Shown here in pieces: positions 13,712 through 20,498 of a DNA stretch of 20,498 bases. The stretch is from an uncultured Ruminococcus sp. (GTDB lineage Bacteria; Bacillota; Clostridia; Oscillospirales; Ruminococcaceae). The stretch spans positions 1 to 20,498 of the forward strand of contig USNJ01000012.1 in assembly GCA_900556055.1 (NCBI GenBank). The letters are read 5' to 3'. Below the pieces are notes generated by a model. The model saw only the letters and a list, made by a program, of their open reading frames with translations, did not search any database and was not told the DNA's origin. A program made the position numbers and the translations under genes. The stretch's first letter is position 1; every line of letters starts with the position of its first letter.

Positions 13712-15040
13712 ATGATGGATAATAACAAGTTCAATAAAGACGATGCCAAAGAGGTTTCTTATTATCCTGCCGATGATAATGATGTTGGCACTGTAAAGCC
13801 GAGACATTCGGGAATTAAGGCTAAGGTGTTGGGCATAATAGCTCTGATGGCTGTCGTTTCCGTTGGTTCGATCGGCGGCTACAAGGCTATTACCGAAAAG
13901 GAAATAAGCGGGGGCACCTCCGTTTCCGATACCGCTGACACGGAAAAGGCTGAGGCTGCGGACAAGACCGAAACAGAAACGACTGTTGCGGATGCCGTAG
14001 ATTCCGCAGTTACGACCGCAGCGACGGATTCCTCATCCTACAAGAGCATGCTTGAGCTTGCAAACAAGGGCAGCACAATGACAGTCCCCGATATCGTAAA
14101 GAAGGTAAAGCCTTCGGTTGTCGGAATTTCTTCGGAATTCGTCATTGATTCGGGATATTCATATCTTTCCGGCAGCGCAACAGGCACAGGCACGGGCATT
14201 GTGATGAGCGAGGACGGATACATCATCACAAATGCGCACGTTGTCGTTAATTCCGATTACGGCACATCAATAGTTGCAAAGAAGGTCACGGTAGTTCTTG
14301 CTGACCAGTCCGAGCATGAGGCTGAGATCATAGGCAAGGATACAAAGAGCGATCTTGCAGTCCTTAAAATAGACGCAGCGGGTCTTGACCTTACTCCTGC
14401 CGAATTCGGCAACAGCGATGAGCTTGAAGAAGGCGAGCTTGCAGTTGCAATAGGAAATCCTCTTGGATTTGAGCTTTACGGCTCGACGACCTGCGGCATA
14501 ATCTCCGCACTTAACAGAACCATCACTACCGATAACGATTCTATGAGCCTTATCCAGACGGACGCTGCCATCAACCCCGGCAACAGCGGCGGCCCGCTTA
14601 TCAACAGCTATGGACAGGTCATCGGCATCAACTCCAACAAGATCGTTTCCAGCCAGGTCGAGGGAATAGGCTTTGCTATCCCGATAAATGAAGCAAAGCC
14701 TATCATTGATGATCTTATCAACAAGGGCTATGTTACAGGCAGACCTCTTATCGGCATCACAGGTGAGGACATCAATCAGAGAACAGCACGTTACTATGAT
14801 ATCCCCGAGGGTGTTATGGTAAGATTTATCGAACCCGGTTCGGCTGCTGACAATGCAGGCGTAAAGGTCGGCGATATCATCGTCGGCGCAGAGGGCGAGT
14901 CTGTTACAACAATGGACGAGATCAACAAGATCAAGGAAAATTATAAAGCAGGCGATGAATTCAAGATCACAGTTTACCGTGACGGCAGCGAGCTTGATCT
15001 CACACTTGTACTCGGCGAGGCTACGGCTGAGAACCAGTAA
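13712..15040 (+). CDS. HtrA/DegP-like membrane-anchored serine protease with one PDZ domain
   Basis: A 442-residue protein in the DegP/HtrA (S1C) family, which degrades or refolds damaged envelope proteins. Residues 1-37 are a charged cytoplasmic tail, 38-57 one membrane helix (KVLGIIALMAVVSVGSIGG), and 62-120 a low-complexity, Thr/Ala/Asp-rich spacer. The trypsin-like domain spans about 125-335 with the full triad: H176 (ITNAHVV), D214 (KSDLAVLKI) and S292 (INPGNSGGPL). A PDZ domain follows at 345-435 (GVMVRFIEPGSAADNAGVKVGDII). Start: the ATG at 13703 touches the GAAAGG ribosome binding site; 13712 has proper spacing. The gene lies after the surface protein gene with its own transcript, so quality control of exported proteins is plausible but generic. 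An exact ortholog name (htrA, degP or a yyxA-type paralog) cannot be given. Confidence 0.93.
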   Translation: MMDNNKFNKDDAKEVSYYPADDNDVGTVKPRHSGIKAKVLGIIALMAVVSVGSIGGYKAITEKEISGGTSVSDTADTEKAEAADKTETETTVADAVDSAVTTAATDSSSYKSMLELANKGSTMTVPDIVKKVKPSVVGISSEFVIDSGYSYLSGSATGTGTGIVMSEDGYIITNAHVVVNSDYGTSIVAKKVTVVLADQSEHEAEIIGKDTKSDLAVLKIDAAGLDLTPAEFGNSDELEEGELAVAIGNPLGFELYGSTTCGIISALNRTITTDNDSMSLIQTDAAINPGNSGGPLINSYGQVIGINSNKIVSSQVEGIGFAIPINEAKPIIDDLINKGYVTGRPLIGITGEDINQRTARYYDIPEGVMVRFIEPGSAADNAGVKVGDIIVGAEGESVTTMDEINKIKENYKAGDEFKITVYRDGSELDLTLVLGEATAENQ

Positions 15041-15074
15041 TGCAGCCGATCCGCAATGGATTTGATATAGATGA

Positions 15075-15110
15075 AAAAATGCGCAGGAGCGGGTGCTTCT
15101 GCGCATTTTT
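15075..15110 (+). terminator. Rho-independent terminator of the HtrA-type gene
   Basis: AAAAATGCGCA pairs with TGCGCATTTTT; inner GGAGC/GCTTC continues the stem around a GGGT loop. Confidence 0.9.
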
Positions 15111-15128
15111 ATAATATTGTGTGTGTTA

Positions 15129-15177
15129 TTTAATGTGATATATCAACAGAAAATTCACATTAAAAGGATTATAATCC
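15129..15177. promoter_or_regulatory. Nested dyads upstream of the XRE gene
   Basis: TTTAATGTGA (15129-15138) and TCACATTAAA (15155-15164) form a perfect 10-bp inverted repeat with 16-base spacing. Directly after it is GGATTATAATCC (15166-15177), a perfect 12-bp palindrome. A TATAAT at 15191-15196 suggests that the palindrome overlaps the -35 region, fitting autoregulation by the XRE protein. Inference. Confidence 0.5.
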
Positions 15178-15238
15178 GCCCGAAGTATTATATAATAATA
15201 TGTAGAAATAGAAAGCATCTGATGACGGAGGCGGGAAA

Positions 15239-15553
15239 ATGATCGACGAGGCATATATTTGTGAGAAAATAACGGCGCTGAGAATGGAAAAGGGTGTATC
15301 AGCCCGTGACATGAGCCTTTCTCTCGGTCAGAATCCCGGCTATATAAACAGGATCGAAAACAAGAAGAGCCTTCCGTCAATGGAAATGTTCCTCTACATC
15401 TGTGATTATCTGAACATTTCTCCGAAGGATTTCTTTGATGATGAGCAGGATATCCCGCAGGTAATATCCGAAATAAAGGACAGGTGCGCAGAACTCAGTG
15501 AAGAAAAATGCAGATTGCTGCTCGATGTGGCGAGAGCTATGAAAGAAAAATAA
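15239..15553 (+). CDS. Small XRE-family helix-turn-helix regulator
   Basis: A 104-residue protein. Residues 8-62 form a Cro/C1-type helix-turn-helix: ITALRMEKGVSARDMSLSLG, then NPGYINRIENKKSLPSMEMF and LNISPKDFF, the classic closing helix. Residues 70-104 are a charged helix (CAELSEEKCRLLLDVARAMKEK), likely for dimerisation. Such small XRE proteins are common in Clostridia and may be host regulators of sporulation or stationary-phase type; no toxin or phage gene is next to it, so it is not obviously an antitoxin or a phage repressor. The ATG has GGAGG 7 bases upstream. Two symmetric sites upstream could be its operators. Its stop lies inside a bidirectional terminator shared with the convergent nucleosidase gene. 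Confidence 0.85.
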   Translation: MIDEAYICEKITALRMEKGVSARDMSLSLGQNPGYINRIENKKSLPSMEMFLYICDYLNISPKDFFDDEQDIPQVISEIKDRCAELSEEKCRLLLDVARAMKEK

Positions 15554-15589
15554 ACGGGAGAATTTCATTTCGTTGAATTTCTCCCGTTT
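15552..15589. terminator. Bidirectional terminator between convergent genes
   Basis: AAACGGGAGAA (15552-15562) pairs with TTCTCCCGTTT (15579-15589). It serves the XRE gene on the plus strand and the nucleosidase gene on the minus strand. Confidence 0.85.
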
Positions 15590-15593
15590 GATT

Positions 15594-16268
15594 TTAACCG
15601 TTGATTATAGCAAGAACCACGTCAGCAACGCGTTTTGCAGCTATCTTCTCGAATTCCTCATATGTCATCTCGCCGTTGTCGTCGGCATTGTCGGAGATGC
15701 AGCGGATTGTAACGAACTTGCAGCCGTTCAGAAAAGCCGAATGTGCGACTGCGGAGGACTCCATATCGACTGCGAGAGGGGAGAATTCCTTGACGATCTC
15801 AGCCTTCAGTGCGGAGTCGGATATGAACTGCTCGCCCGAAACTATCCTGCCGATGTGGGACTTGTAGCCAAGCTTTTCGCAAGCTGTTTCGGCTATCGAG
15901 ATAAGCTCGCTGTCAGCCTCGAATTTGCTGTGATACGGGGGATAGTTTTCGAGAAATCGGGGGGTGAGGTCATGATGCATAAGGTCCTTCGAAATAACTA
16001 TGTCGCAGACCTTTACATCAGCGGACATTCCGCCCGCAATTCCGCAGTTTATGATAAAATCGGGCTTGAATGTGTTTATCAGGACGCTTGCGCATACAGC
16101 GGAATTTACCTTGCCGATGCCGCAGCACGCATTAACGACAGTCACGCTGTCCTTTTTCCATACATAAAATTCATATGCGCCGTGCTTTTCGACAGCAGCT
16201 TCGCCGAGTGCTTCGCGTATATCCTTGACTTCTGAGGGCATTGCCGAGATTATTCCGATAGTTTTCAT
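15594..16268 (-). CDS. mtnN: 5'-methylthioadenosine/S-adenosylhomocysteine nucleosidase
   Basis: A 224-residue enzyme of normal MTAN length. It hydrolyses methylthioadenosine and S-adenosylhomocysteine (and 5'-deoxyadenosine) to adenine and the thioribose product, clearing by-products of SAM use. Active-site residues can be placed by comparison with E. coli MtnN: E13 (AMPSEV), E170 (VDMESSAVAH) and the general acid D193 (IRCISDNADD). The substrate-loop FIINCGIAGGMSADVKVCDIV and the VSGEQFI motif are typical. Start: ATG after AAAGGAAA. It has its own consensus promoter, which diverges from that of the next plus-strand gene. A SAM methyltransferase lies 3 kb away on the same strand but in a separate operon. 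Confidence 0.95.
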   Translation of the reverse strand: MKTIGIISAMPSEVKDIREALGEAAVEKHGAYEFYVWKKDSVTVVNACCGIGKVNSAVCASVLINTFKPDFIINCGIAGGMSADVKVCDIVISKDLMHHDLTPRFLENYPPYHSKFEADSELISIAETACEKLGYKSHIGRIVSGEQFISDSALKAEIVKEFSPLAVDMESSAVAHSAFLNGCKFVTIRCISDNADDNGEMTYEEFEKIAAKRVADVVLAIING

Positions 16269-16303
16269 TTTAATTTTCCTTTCCCAGAGATATTCATAAT
16301 ATG

Positions 16304-16333
16304 ATTATACAACGTCTGCGGGATAAATGTCAA
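16304..16333 (-). promoter_or_regulatory. Promoter of mtnN
   Basis: Minus strand TTGACA (16333-16328), 18-nt spacer, TATAAT (16309-16304). Both boxes are consensus; the leader is about 30 bases. Confidence 0.8.
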
Positions 16334-16354
16334 TAAAATATTTTTCAGAGTCCC

Positions 16355-16383
16355 TTGTATTTCGGTAAAATATGTGATATAAT
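16355..16383 (+). promoter_or_regulatory. Promoter of the small acidic protein gene
   Basis: TTGTAT (16355-16360), 17-nt spacer, TATAAT (16378-16383). The -35 boxes of this promoter and the divergent mtnN promoter are only 21 bases apart, so the two may interfere or share control. Confidence 0.75.
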
Positions 16384-16462
16384 ATAGTCATAACAATCGG
16401 CTGCCGATAATTCGGGTCAGTCGGACAGAAAATCCACATTAAAGAAAAGGAGCAAAAAGATT

Positions 16463-16822
16463 ATGAAGAACGGTTTTGGACTTGCAATGCTCGCTCTGGT
16501 ATCTGCTGCTGCAGGTGCTGCTGTTGCTATGTTTGCTATGAAGAAGCAGGAAGAGCTTGAGCAGTATGATTATGATTTTGACGATGACGATGAGATCTAT
16601 TTCGATGATGATGACAAGTGCGGCTGCGGCTGCTGCGAAAAGTCTGAGGATGACACTGCTTCCGATGATGCAAAGTCTGAGGAAAAGCCCGCCGAGGAAA
16701 AGACCTTTGATGACGCTGAGGATAACGAGGACGTTGAAAAGGAGCTTGACACCATCGATGACGAGGTAGAGGACAACGACACAACAACAGAAGTGCCTAA
16801 GCCCGAAAAAGGCGACTTCTGA
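16463..16822 (+). CDS. Small membrane-anchored acidic protein with a CGCGCC cluster
   Basis: A 119-residue protein I cannot assign to a named family. Residues 5-25 are a membrane helix (FGLAMLALVSAAAGAAVAMF). The rest is strongly acidic: residues 33-52 hold many Asp and Glu (FDDDDEIYFDDDDK), followed by KCGCGCCEK with four Cys in six residues, then an Asp/Glu/Lys-rich disordered tail. Asp-rich and Cys-rich blocks side by side suggest metal binding, and the Zn/Cd/Pb ATPase operon lies just downstream on the other strand, but this is inference. It has a good promoter and an AAAAGGAG ribosome binding site 10 bases before the ATG, so it is very likely expressed. The minus-strand open frame over the same region is an artefact of the repetitive gat/gac codons. 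Confidence 0.75.
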   Translation: MKNGFGLAMLALVSAAAGAAVAMFAMKKQEELEQYDYDFDDDDEIYFDDDDKCGCGCCEKSEDDTASDDAKSEEKPAEEKTFDDAEDNEDVEKELDTIDDEVEDNDTTTEVPKPEKGDF

Positions 16823-16844
16823 TAACTGAACAGCTAAAAAAATC

Positions 16845-16873
16845 ATGCCCGTGTTCGTAAAAAACACGGGCAT
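16845..16873. terminator. Bidirectional terminator between the acidic protein gene and the ATPase gene
   Basis: ATGCCCGTGTT pairs with AACACGGGCAT; T-rich downstream on the plus strand, and seven A upstream that read as T on the minus strand. It ends both convergent units. Confidence 0.85.
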
Positions 16874-16896
16874 TTTTATTTCCTTACGTGGATATT

Positions 16897-19230
16897 TTAT
16901 TTTACTTTTCCTGCACGCATTGCATTGAGAACTGCGATGAACGATACGCCGACATCTGCGAAAACAGCAGCCCACATATTTGCGATACTGAGTGCCGCAA
17001 GCACCATAACGATGAATTTTACGGCAAGCGCAAAGACTATGTTCTGCATTACTATGCCGCCTGTGCGCTTTGATATTGCGATCGCATCGGCGATCTTGGA
17101 GGGATCATCGTCCATGATGACCGCATCTGCGGCTTCGATAGCTGCGTCTGAGCCTATGCCGCCCATTGCAAATCCCGCATCGGCTGCCATAAGAACGGGT
17201 GCGTCGTTTATTCCGTCGCCTGCGAATATGATGCCGCTGCTGCCTTCAGCCTTGATCTTTCCGAGGATATCAGCCTTGTCGCCGGGCATAAGTCCCGCAT
17301 AAACACGGTCGATGCCTGCCTGTGCGGCGATCTCCTTGGCTGCGGCTTCACGGTCGCCTGTGAGCATAACTGTCTTTATGCCCATGGATTTCAGCTGTGC
17401 GACAGCTTCAGCCGAACGCTTTTTGATCCTGTCGGAAATAAGGATATATCCGAGATATTTTCCGTTTTCGGCAACGTGGATAACAGTTCCTGCACTGTCG
17501 GGGTTTTCGCACTGAATGCCGAATTTATCCATAAGACGCTTGTTCCCTGCGAGTATCTCGCTGCCGTCGTAATTCGCCTTTACGCCCATGCCCGAAAGCT
17601 CCTCGGATGTAACGTTTGCGATATCGGAAGTGCCGCCCTTCCGCTCATATGCACGCTTTACGGATACGGCTGTCGGGTGATTTGAATAGCTTTCGGCGGC
17701 TGCGCAAAGACGCAGTATCTTGTCGGCATTTTCTTCGGGATATATCTTTGTTACATCAAAAACGCCTTCTGTCAGAGTACCTGTCTTATCGAAAACAGCT
17801 GTGTCAGCCTTCCTGAGAATGTCCATAACGCTGCCGCCCTTGATAAGTATGCCCTTTTTCGATGCACCGCCGATCCCGCCGAAATAAGAGAGGGGAACGG
17901 AAATCACCAGTGCGCATGGGCAGGATACAACGAGGAATTCAAGTGCGGGATAAATTTTGTCTGCCGAGAATGCACCGTCTATCATCATCGGGATAACTGC
18001 AAGCAGAATAGCCGCAATAACAACGCACGGTGTGTAATATCTTGCGAATTTTGTGATGAAATTCTCCGAGGGAGCCTTTCTTGCACCAGCATTTTCGACC
18101 ATTTCGAGAATTCTTGAAACTGTGGATTCGCCGTATTTCTTGGTGACTCTCAGCTCCATAACGCCGGAAAGATTGATAACGCCGCTCATTACCTCGTCGC
18201 CCGTTCTGAATGTTCTGGGGACACTTTCGCCTGTCAGTGCGGAGGTATCTGCGGAGCAGTCTGCACTGATAAGCTCGCCGTCAAGCGGAACTCTTTCGCC
18301 TGCGGATACAACGATGACATCGCCTATGGAAATGCTTTCGGGAGATACCTGCCTGATTATCATGTTTCCGTTTTCATCGGTATCTCTGATGCCTGCGCTG
18401 TCGGGACGAAGCTCCATAAGTCCCGAGATGGATTTTCTCGAACGTTCAACAGCGTAGTTCTGGAAGTATTCGCCTATCTGATAAAGTATCATAACAGCCG
18501 CACCTTCGGACGCTTCGCCGATAAGCATTGCGCCGACTGAGGCGATGGTCATGAGAAAGTTTTCATCGAAAACACGTCCCTTGAAGATGTTTTTCACAGC
18601 TCTCAGCAGAACATCATATCCGGCGATAAGATAAGCAGCGACCATAAGGACAGTCTTTACGATATCAGCATCTGAAACCGATCCGACGATAAATCCGGCT
18701 GCCGCAAGAACAACTGCGGAAACGATCCTGATTATCATTACCTTTCCGGAGCCTTCATGCTCTTCCTCCGTGTCCTCGCTTTTCTTTGCGGACACTTCAT
18801 CATTCAGCTTAACAGTGACATCGGGTTCAAGCTCGGAAACTATCTTCTTTATCGTTTCGGTGACATTCCTGTCAGCTTCGACAGTAAGCTTCTTAGCCAT
18901 GAAGTTCATCTCAGCGGATTTTACATCGGGAAGCTTTTCGACAGCCGCACGGATCTCCTCAGCACAGTGCGCACAGTCAAGGTCTTCAAGGATATATTCG
19001 GTCTTTTTTGCCGATGTGTGCTTTATCTCAACAGTCACATCAGGCTCAACCTCAGCGATTATCTTCTTTACATCTTCATAAACATTGGCAGAACCGTGCT
19101 TCTCGCTGACGGTCAGCTTCTTTGCCATGAAATTCATTTCAGCCTTTTCAACGCTTTCAAGCTTCTCAACTCTTGAGCGTATCTCTTCGGCGCAGTGTGC
19201 GCAGTCAAGACCGTTTAAAATCAGTTCCAT
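16897..19230 (-). CDS. Zn/Cd/Pb-type P1B ATPase with two tandem metal-binding domains
   Basis: A 777-residue heavy-metal efflux pump. Two N-terminal HMA domains, about residues 1-70 and 77-142, each carry DCAHC (C10/C13, C86/C89); the Asp before the first Cys is typical of ZntA/CadA rather than copper pumps. The two domains share AEMNFMAKKLTV, so they are a recent duplication. Then eight membrane helices: TGES (333-336), transport motif CPC (437-439), phosphorylation D481 in DKTGTL, SNHP (516-519), GDGINDAP (671-678), and K738 and D759 in the last helices, as in ZntA. Start: ATG at 19230, 13 bases after the methyltransferase stop, chosen over the TTG at 19257, which would overlap that gene. 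Third gene of an arsR-methyltransferase-ATPase operon; expected induction by Zn, Cd or Pb. Confidence 0.93.
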   Translation of the reverse strand: MELILNGLDCAHCAEEIRSRVEKLESVEKAEMNFMAKKLTVSEKHGSANVYEDVKKIIAEVEPDVTVEIKHTSAKKTEYILEDLDCAHCAEEIRAAVEKLPDVKSAEMNFMAKKLTVEADRNVTETIKKIVSELEPDVTVKLNDEVSAKKSEDTEEEHEGSGKVMIIRIVSAVVLAAAGFIVGSVSDADIVKTVLMVAAYLIAGYDVLLRAVKNIFKGRVFDENFLMTIASVGAMLIGEASEGAAVMILYQIGEYFQNYAVERSRKSISGLMELRPDSAGIRDTDENGNMIIRQVSPESISIGDVIVVSAGERVPLDGELISADCSADTSALTGESVPRTFRTGDEVMSGVINLSGVMELRVTKKYGESTVSRILEMVENAGARKAPSENFITKFARYYTPCVVIAAILLAVIPMMIDGAFSADKIYPALEFLVVSCPCALVISVPLSYFGGIGGASKKGILIKGGSVMDILRKADTAVFDKTGTLTEGVFDVTKIYPEENADKILRLCAAAESYSNHPTAVSVKRAYERKGGTSDIANVTSEELSGMGVKANYDGSEILAGNKRLMDKFGIQCENPDSAGTVIHVAENGKYLGYILISDRIKKRSAEAVAQLKSMGIKTVMLTGDREAAAKEIAAQAGIDRVYAGLMPGDKADILGKIKAEGSSGIIFAGDGINDAPVLMAADAGFAMGGIGSDAAIEAADAVIMDDDPSKIADAIAISKRTGGIVMQNIVFALAVKFIVMVLAALSIANMWAAVFADVGVSFIAVLNAMRAGKVK

Positions 19231-19243
19231 AAGATCATCTCTT

Positions 19244-19855
19244 TCATTCCTTTTCAATCATTGCAAATCCCAGCGGGATATTTCCGTCTATCTTTTTCAG
19301 CCATAATCTGTCTTTCGTGAGACTGCGGAGCATTTTTCCGTATGTATCGGCAGTATATCCCGCTGGCGGTCTGAAACCTATGAGCCTGTAAAGCTTCAAA
19401 GTCAGCTGAGATCTTTTTTCGTCAGTAAGAAATGTCGGGAGAATGATGCGACCGCCGTGCTTTGTTACCCTGTAAAGCTCGTTGAATGCAGCCTGCGGAT
19501 CGTCCAGAAGATGAAGCACATTTCCCGCTATGACTGCGTCATATGTGCAGTCAGCATCTTCAAGGGAGAAGATGTCACGCTTCTCAAATACGATATTTTC
19601 TGCGTGATGCTTTTCTGCCTTTTTTACAGCCATTGCAAGCATCTCAGCCGATTGGTCGGTGCAGATTATCTCACTGCATTTCGGGGATATGTAAACCGAG
19701 ATCTCGCCTGTTCCTGCGGCGCATTCAAGCACCTTCGCACCCTCGGGAACGGCATTTTTCACGGCATGGAGCATAGCTTTGTAAACTTTTCCGTTGAATA
19801 CATATTCGTTAAGATCATATATGCAGGCTATCCTGTCCCAGAATGTTGACATCAT
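19244..19855 (-). CDS. Class I SAM-dependent methyltransferase
   Basis: A 203-residue methyltransferase with the Rossmann motif I VLECAAGTGEIS (about residues 43-54), motif II acidic ICTDQSAEMLAMA, motif with DCTYDAVIAGNVLHLLDDP, and the post-motif VTKHGGRIILPTFL, typical of the Methyltransf_11/UbiE-like group. The substrate cannot be told from sequence: it lacks the several conserved Cys of ArsM arsenite methyltransferases and is not clearly a quinone methyltransferase. Its ATG is 7 bases after the ArsR stop, so it is co-transcribed with the metal sensor and the ATPase. Start: ATG after GGGGTG, with a second ATG directly behind it. The metal context suggests a role in metal stress or thiol/lipid modification, but this is only inference. 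Confidence 0.85.
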   Translation of the reverse strand: MMSTFWDRIACIYDLNEYVFNGKVYKAMLHAVKNAVPEGAKVLECAAGTGEISVYISPKCSEIICTDQSAEMLAMAVKKAEKHHAENIVFEKRDIFSLEDADCTYDAVIAGNVLHLLDDPQAAFNELYRVTKHGGRIILPTFLTDEKRSQLTLKLYRLIGFRPPAGYTADTYGKMLRSLTKDRLWLKKIDGNIPLGFAMIEKE

Positions 19856-19862
19856 ATCACCC

Positions 19863-20240
19863 CTATTCCATTATATGTTCGAAAGCCTGGTCGAATATTG
19901 TCTGTATATGTGAATCGGCGAGGGCATAATAGACTGTTTTTCCCTCTCTGCGGTATTTTACCAGCCGTGCCTGCTTCAAAACCCTCAGCTGATGGGAGAT
20001 CGCCGACTGATTCATATTAAGAAGCTCGGCGATGTCGCAGACGCACATTTCGCTTTCAAACAGCGCACATATTATCCTTACTCTTGTGCTGTCTCCGAAA
20101 ACCTTGAAAAGCTCGGCAACATCGTAAAGCATTTCCTCATCGGGCATTTTATCTGCAACGCTTGCTACCACATCGGGGTGGGAACATTCGTCTTCGGCGC
20201 ATACGGGAATTTTCTCATTTTCATTCATACTGAAGTACAT
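19863..20240 (-). CDS. ArsR/SmtB-family metal-sensing repressor, CadC-like with two metal sites
   Basis: A 125-residue winged-helix repressor. The alpha-3 site reads ESEMCVCDIAELL (C66, C68), as in CadC; with N-terminal C14 and C19 it makes the Cys4 thiolate site that senses Cd, Pb or Bi. The alpha-5 site is also present: D109, H111, H122 and E125 in ADSHIQTIFDQAFEHIME, the zinc site of SmtB. The recognition helix is NQSAISHQLRVLKQARLV. It therefore has both sites, and should release DNA on Zn, Cd or Pb and derepress the methyltransferase and ATPase. Start ambiguity: AGAAAGGA touches the ATG at 20240, while the ATG at 20228 (MNENEK) is 12 bases away; both keep the Cys residues. First gene of the operon. 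Confidence 0.93.
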   Translation of the reverse strand: MYFSMNENEKIPVCAEDECSHPDVVASVADKMPDEEMLYDVAELFKVFGDSTRVRIICALFESEMCVCDIAELLNMNQSAISHQLRVLKQARLVKYRREGKTVYYALADSHIQTIFDQAFEHIME

Positions 20241-20262
20241 TCCTTTCTGTATTATGACTTAG

Positions 20263-20296
20263 TTGTTCATTTCAACATATGAATACTTGTTCATTT
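20263..20296. promoter_or_regulatory. SmtB-like operator of the metal-resistance operon
   Basis: TGAATACTTGTTCA (20280-20293) is the 6-2-6 SmtB/ZiaR-type inverted repeat (TGAACA, 2 bases, TATTCA on the minus strand). It extends to an imperfect 10-2-10 repeat with 8 of 10 matches. A second half-site, TTGTTCATTT, occurs at 20263-20272 and 20287-20296, a 24-base direct repeat. It lies between the -10 box (20306-20311, minus strand) and the start codon. Confidence 0.75.
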
Positions 20297-20305
20297 GTTA
20301 ATATT

Positions 20306-20311
20306 ATTATA
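20306..20311 (-). promoter_or_regulatory. -10 box of the arsR-type operon
   Basis: TATAAT on the minus strand, just upstream of the SmtB-like operator. I saw no convincing -35 17 bases before it. Confidence 0.5.
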
Positions 20312-20498
20312 TACTCCCTAGCGGCTGAATTATACGTTATACGGTAAATTTTGCATTAACAAATCATGTCTGCCAATATATAAAATCGTTTAAGTACATT
20401 TATCACCACATTTTACATATGGAAAATTAATATATTGTAAATGATGAGCAATATATACAAAAAATGAACACGGTATATGGCTGTTTTAATTAATTTTA
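20312..20498. other. AT-rich intergenic end of the window
   Basis: No open frame, RNA gene or mobile element is evident. The stretch is strongly AT-rich and ends inside an uncharacterised region beyond the metal operon. Confidence 0.7.

Noticed and set aside
18757..19176. Plus-strand frames opposite the duplicated HMA domains
   Set aside because: They mirror the duplication in the ATPase gene and have no independent coding signals.

Overview
The window looks like DNA from gut-type Clostridia (Firmicutes), but it appears to be built of more than one piece. From about 3,830 to the right end, gene content, codon use and the type of proteins (Aquifex-type aconitase, eukaryote-like NADP isocitrate dehydrogenase, Rex, modular carbohydrate-binding-like surface protein with a Pro/Ser/Asn linker) suggest a Ruminococcus-like member of the Oscillospiraceae. 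Positions 1 to about 3,830 are clearly more GC-rich, with many gcg/ccg/ggc codons, and probably come from a different Clostridial genome. The species assignment is inference.

Left block (1-3,830). On the minus strand, a strong promoter with a 16-bp perfect palindrome drives a LexA/UmuD-like self-cleaving regulator, whose stop overlaps (ATGA) the start of a Y-family polymerase. That polymerase reading frame runs in frame into the C-terminal DNA-binding domain of an AraC regulator at about 196-213. Then come a minus-strand acyltransferase-fold protein that lacks the catalytic His, a plus-strand TspO/MBR membrane protein with a terminator, and a CooC-like P-loop ATPase whose last part is replaced at about 3,833.

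Junction and middle block (3,830-10,470). At about 3,833 the CooC frame is lost exactly where the frame of a multi-pass membrane protein, lacking its own start, begins. The two truncations coincide, so this is a breakpoint: an assembly chimera or a real rearrangement. The membrane protein is translationally coupled to a TetR regulator, which ends in a terminator. Next is a five-gene plus-strand cluster: aconitase, a small membrane protein (4-bp overlap), a PARG-like macrodomain protein, NADP isocitrate dehydrogenase and the NADH-sensing repressor Rex, closed by a large two-tier hairpin terminator. This is the oxidative branch from citrate to 2-oxoglutarate plus a redox sensor and an ADP-ribose-type enzyme.

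Envelope block (10,470-15,600). A 950-residue secreted, C-terminally membrane-anchored modular protein is followed by a membrane-anchored HtrA-type serine protease and a small XRE-type regulator. Each has its own terminator.

Right block (15,590-20,498). A minus-strand MTA/SAH nucleosidase diverges from a small membrane-anchored acidic protein with a CGCGCC cluster. This converges on a minus-strand metal-resistance operon: an ArsR/SmtB/CadC-type sensor, a SAM methyltransferase and a Zn/Cd/Pb P1B-ATPase with two nearly identical metal-binding domains. An SmtB-like operator lies in front of the sensor gene. I saw no tRNA or rRNA gene, CRISPR array, insertion sequence or integrase.
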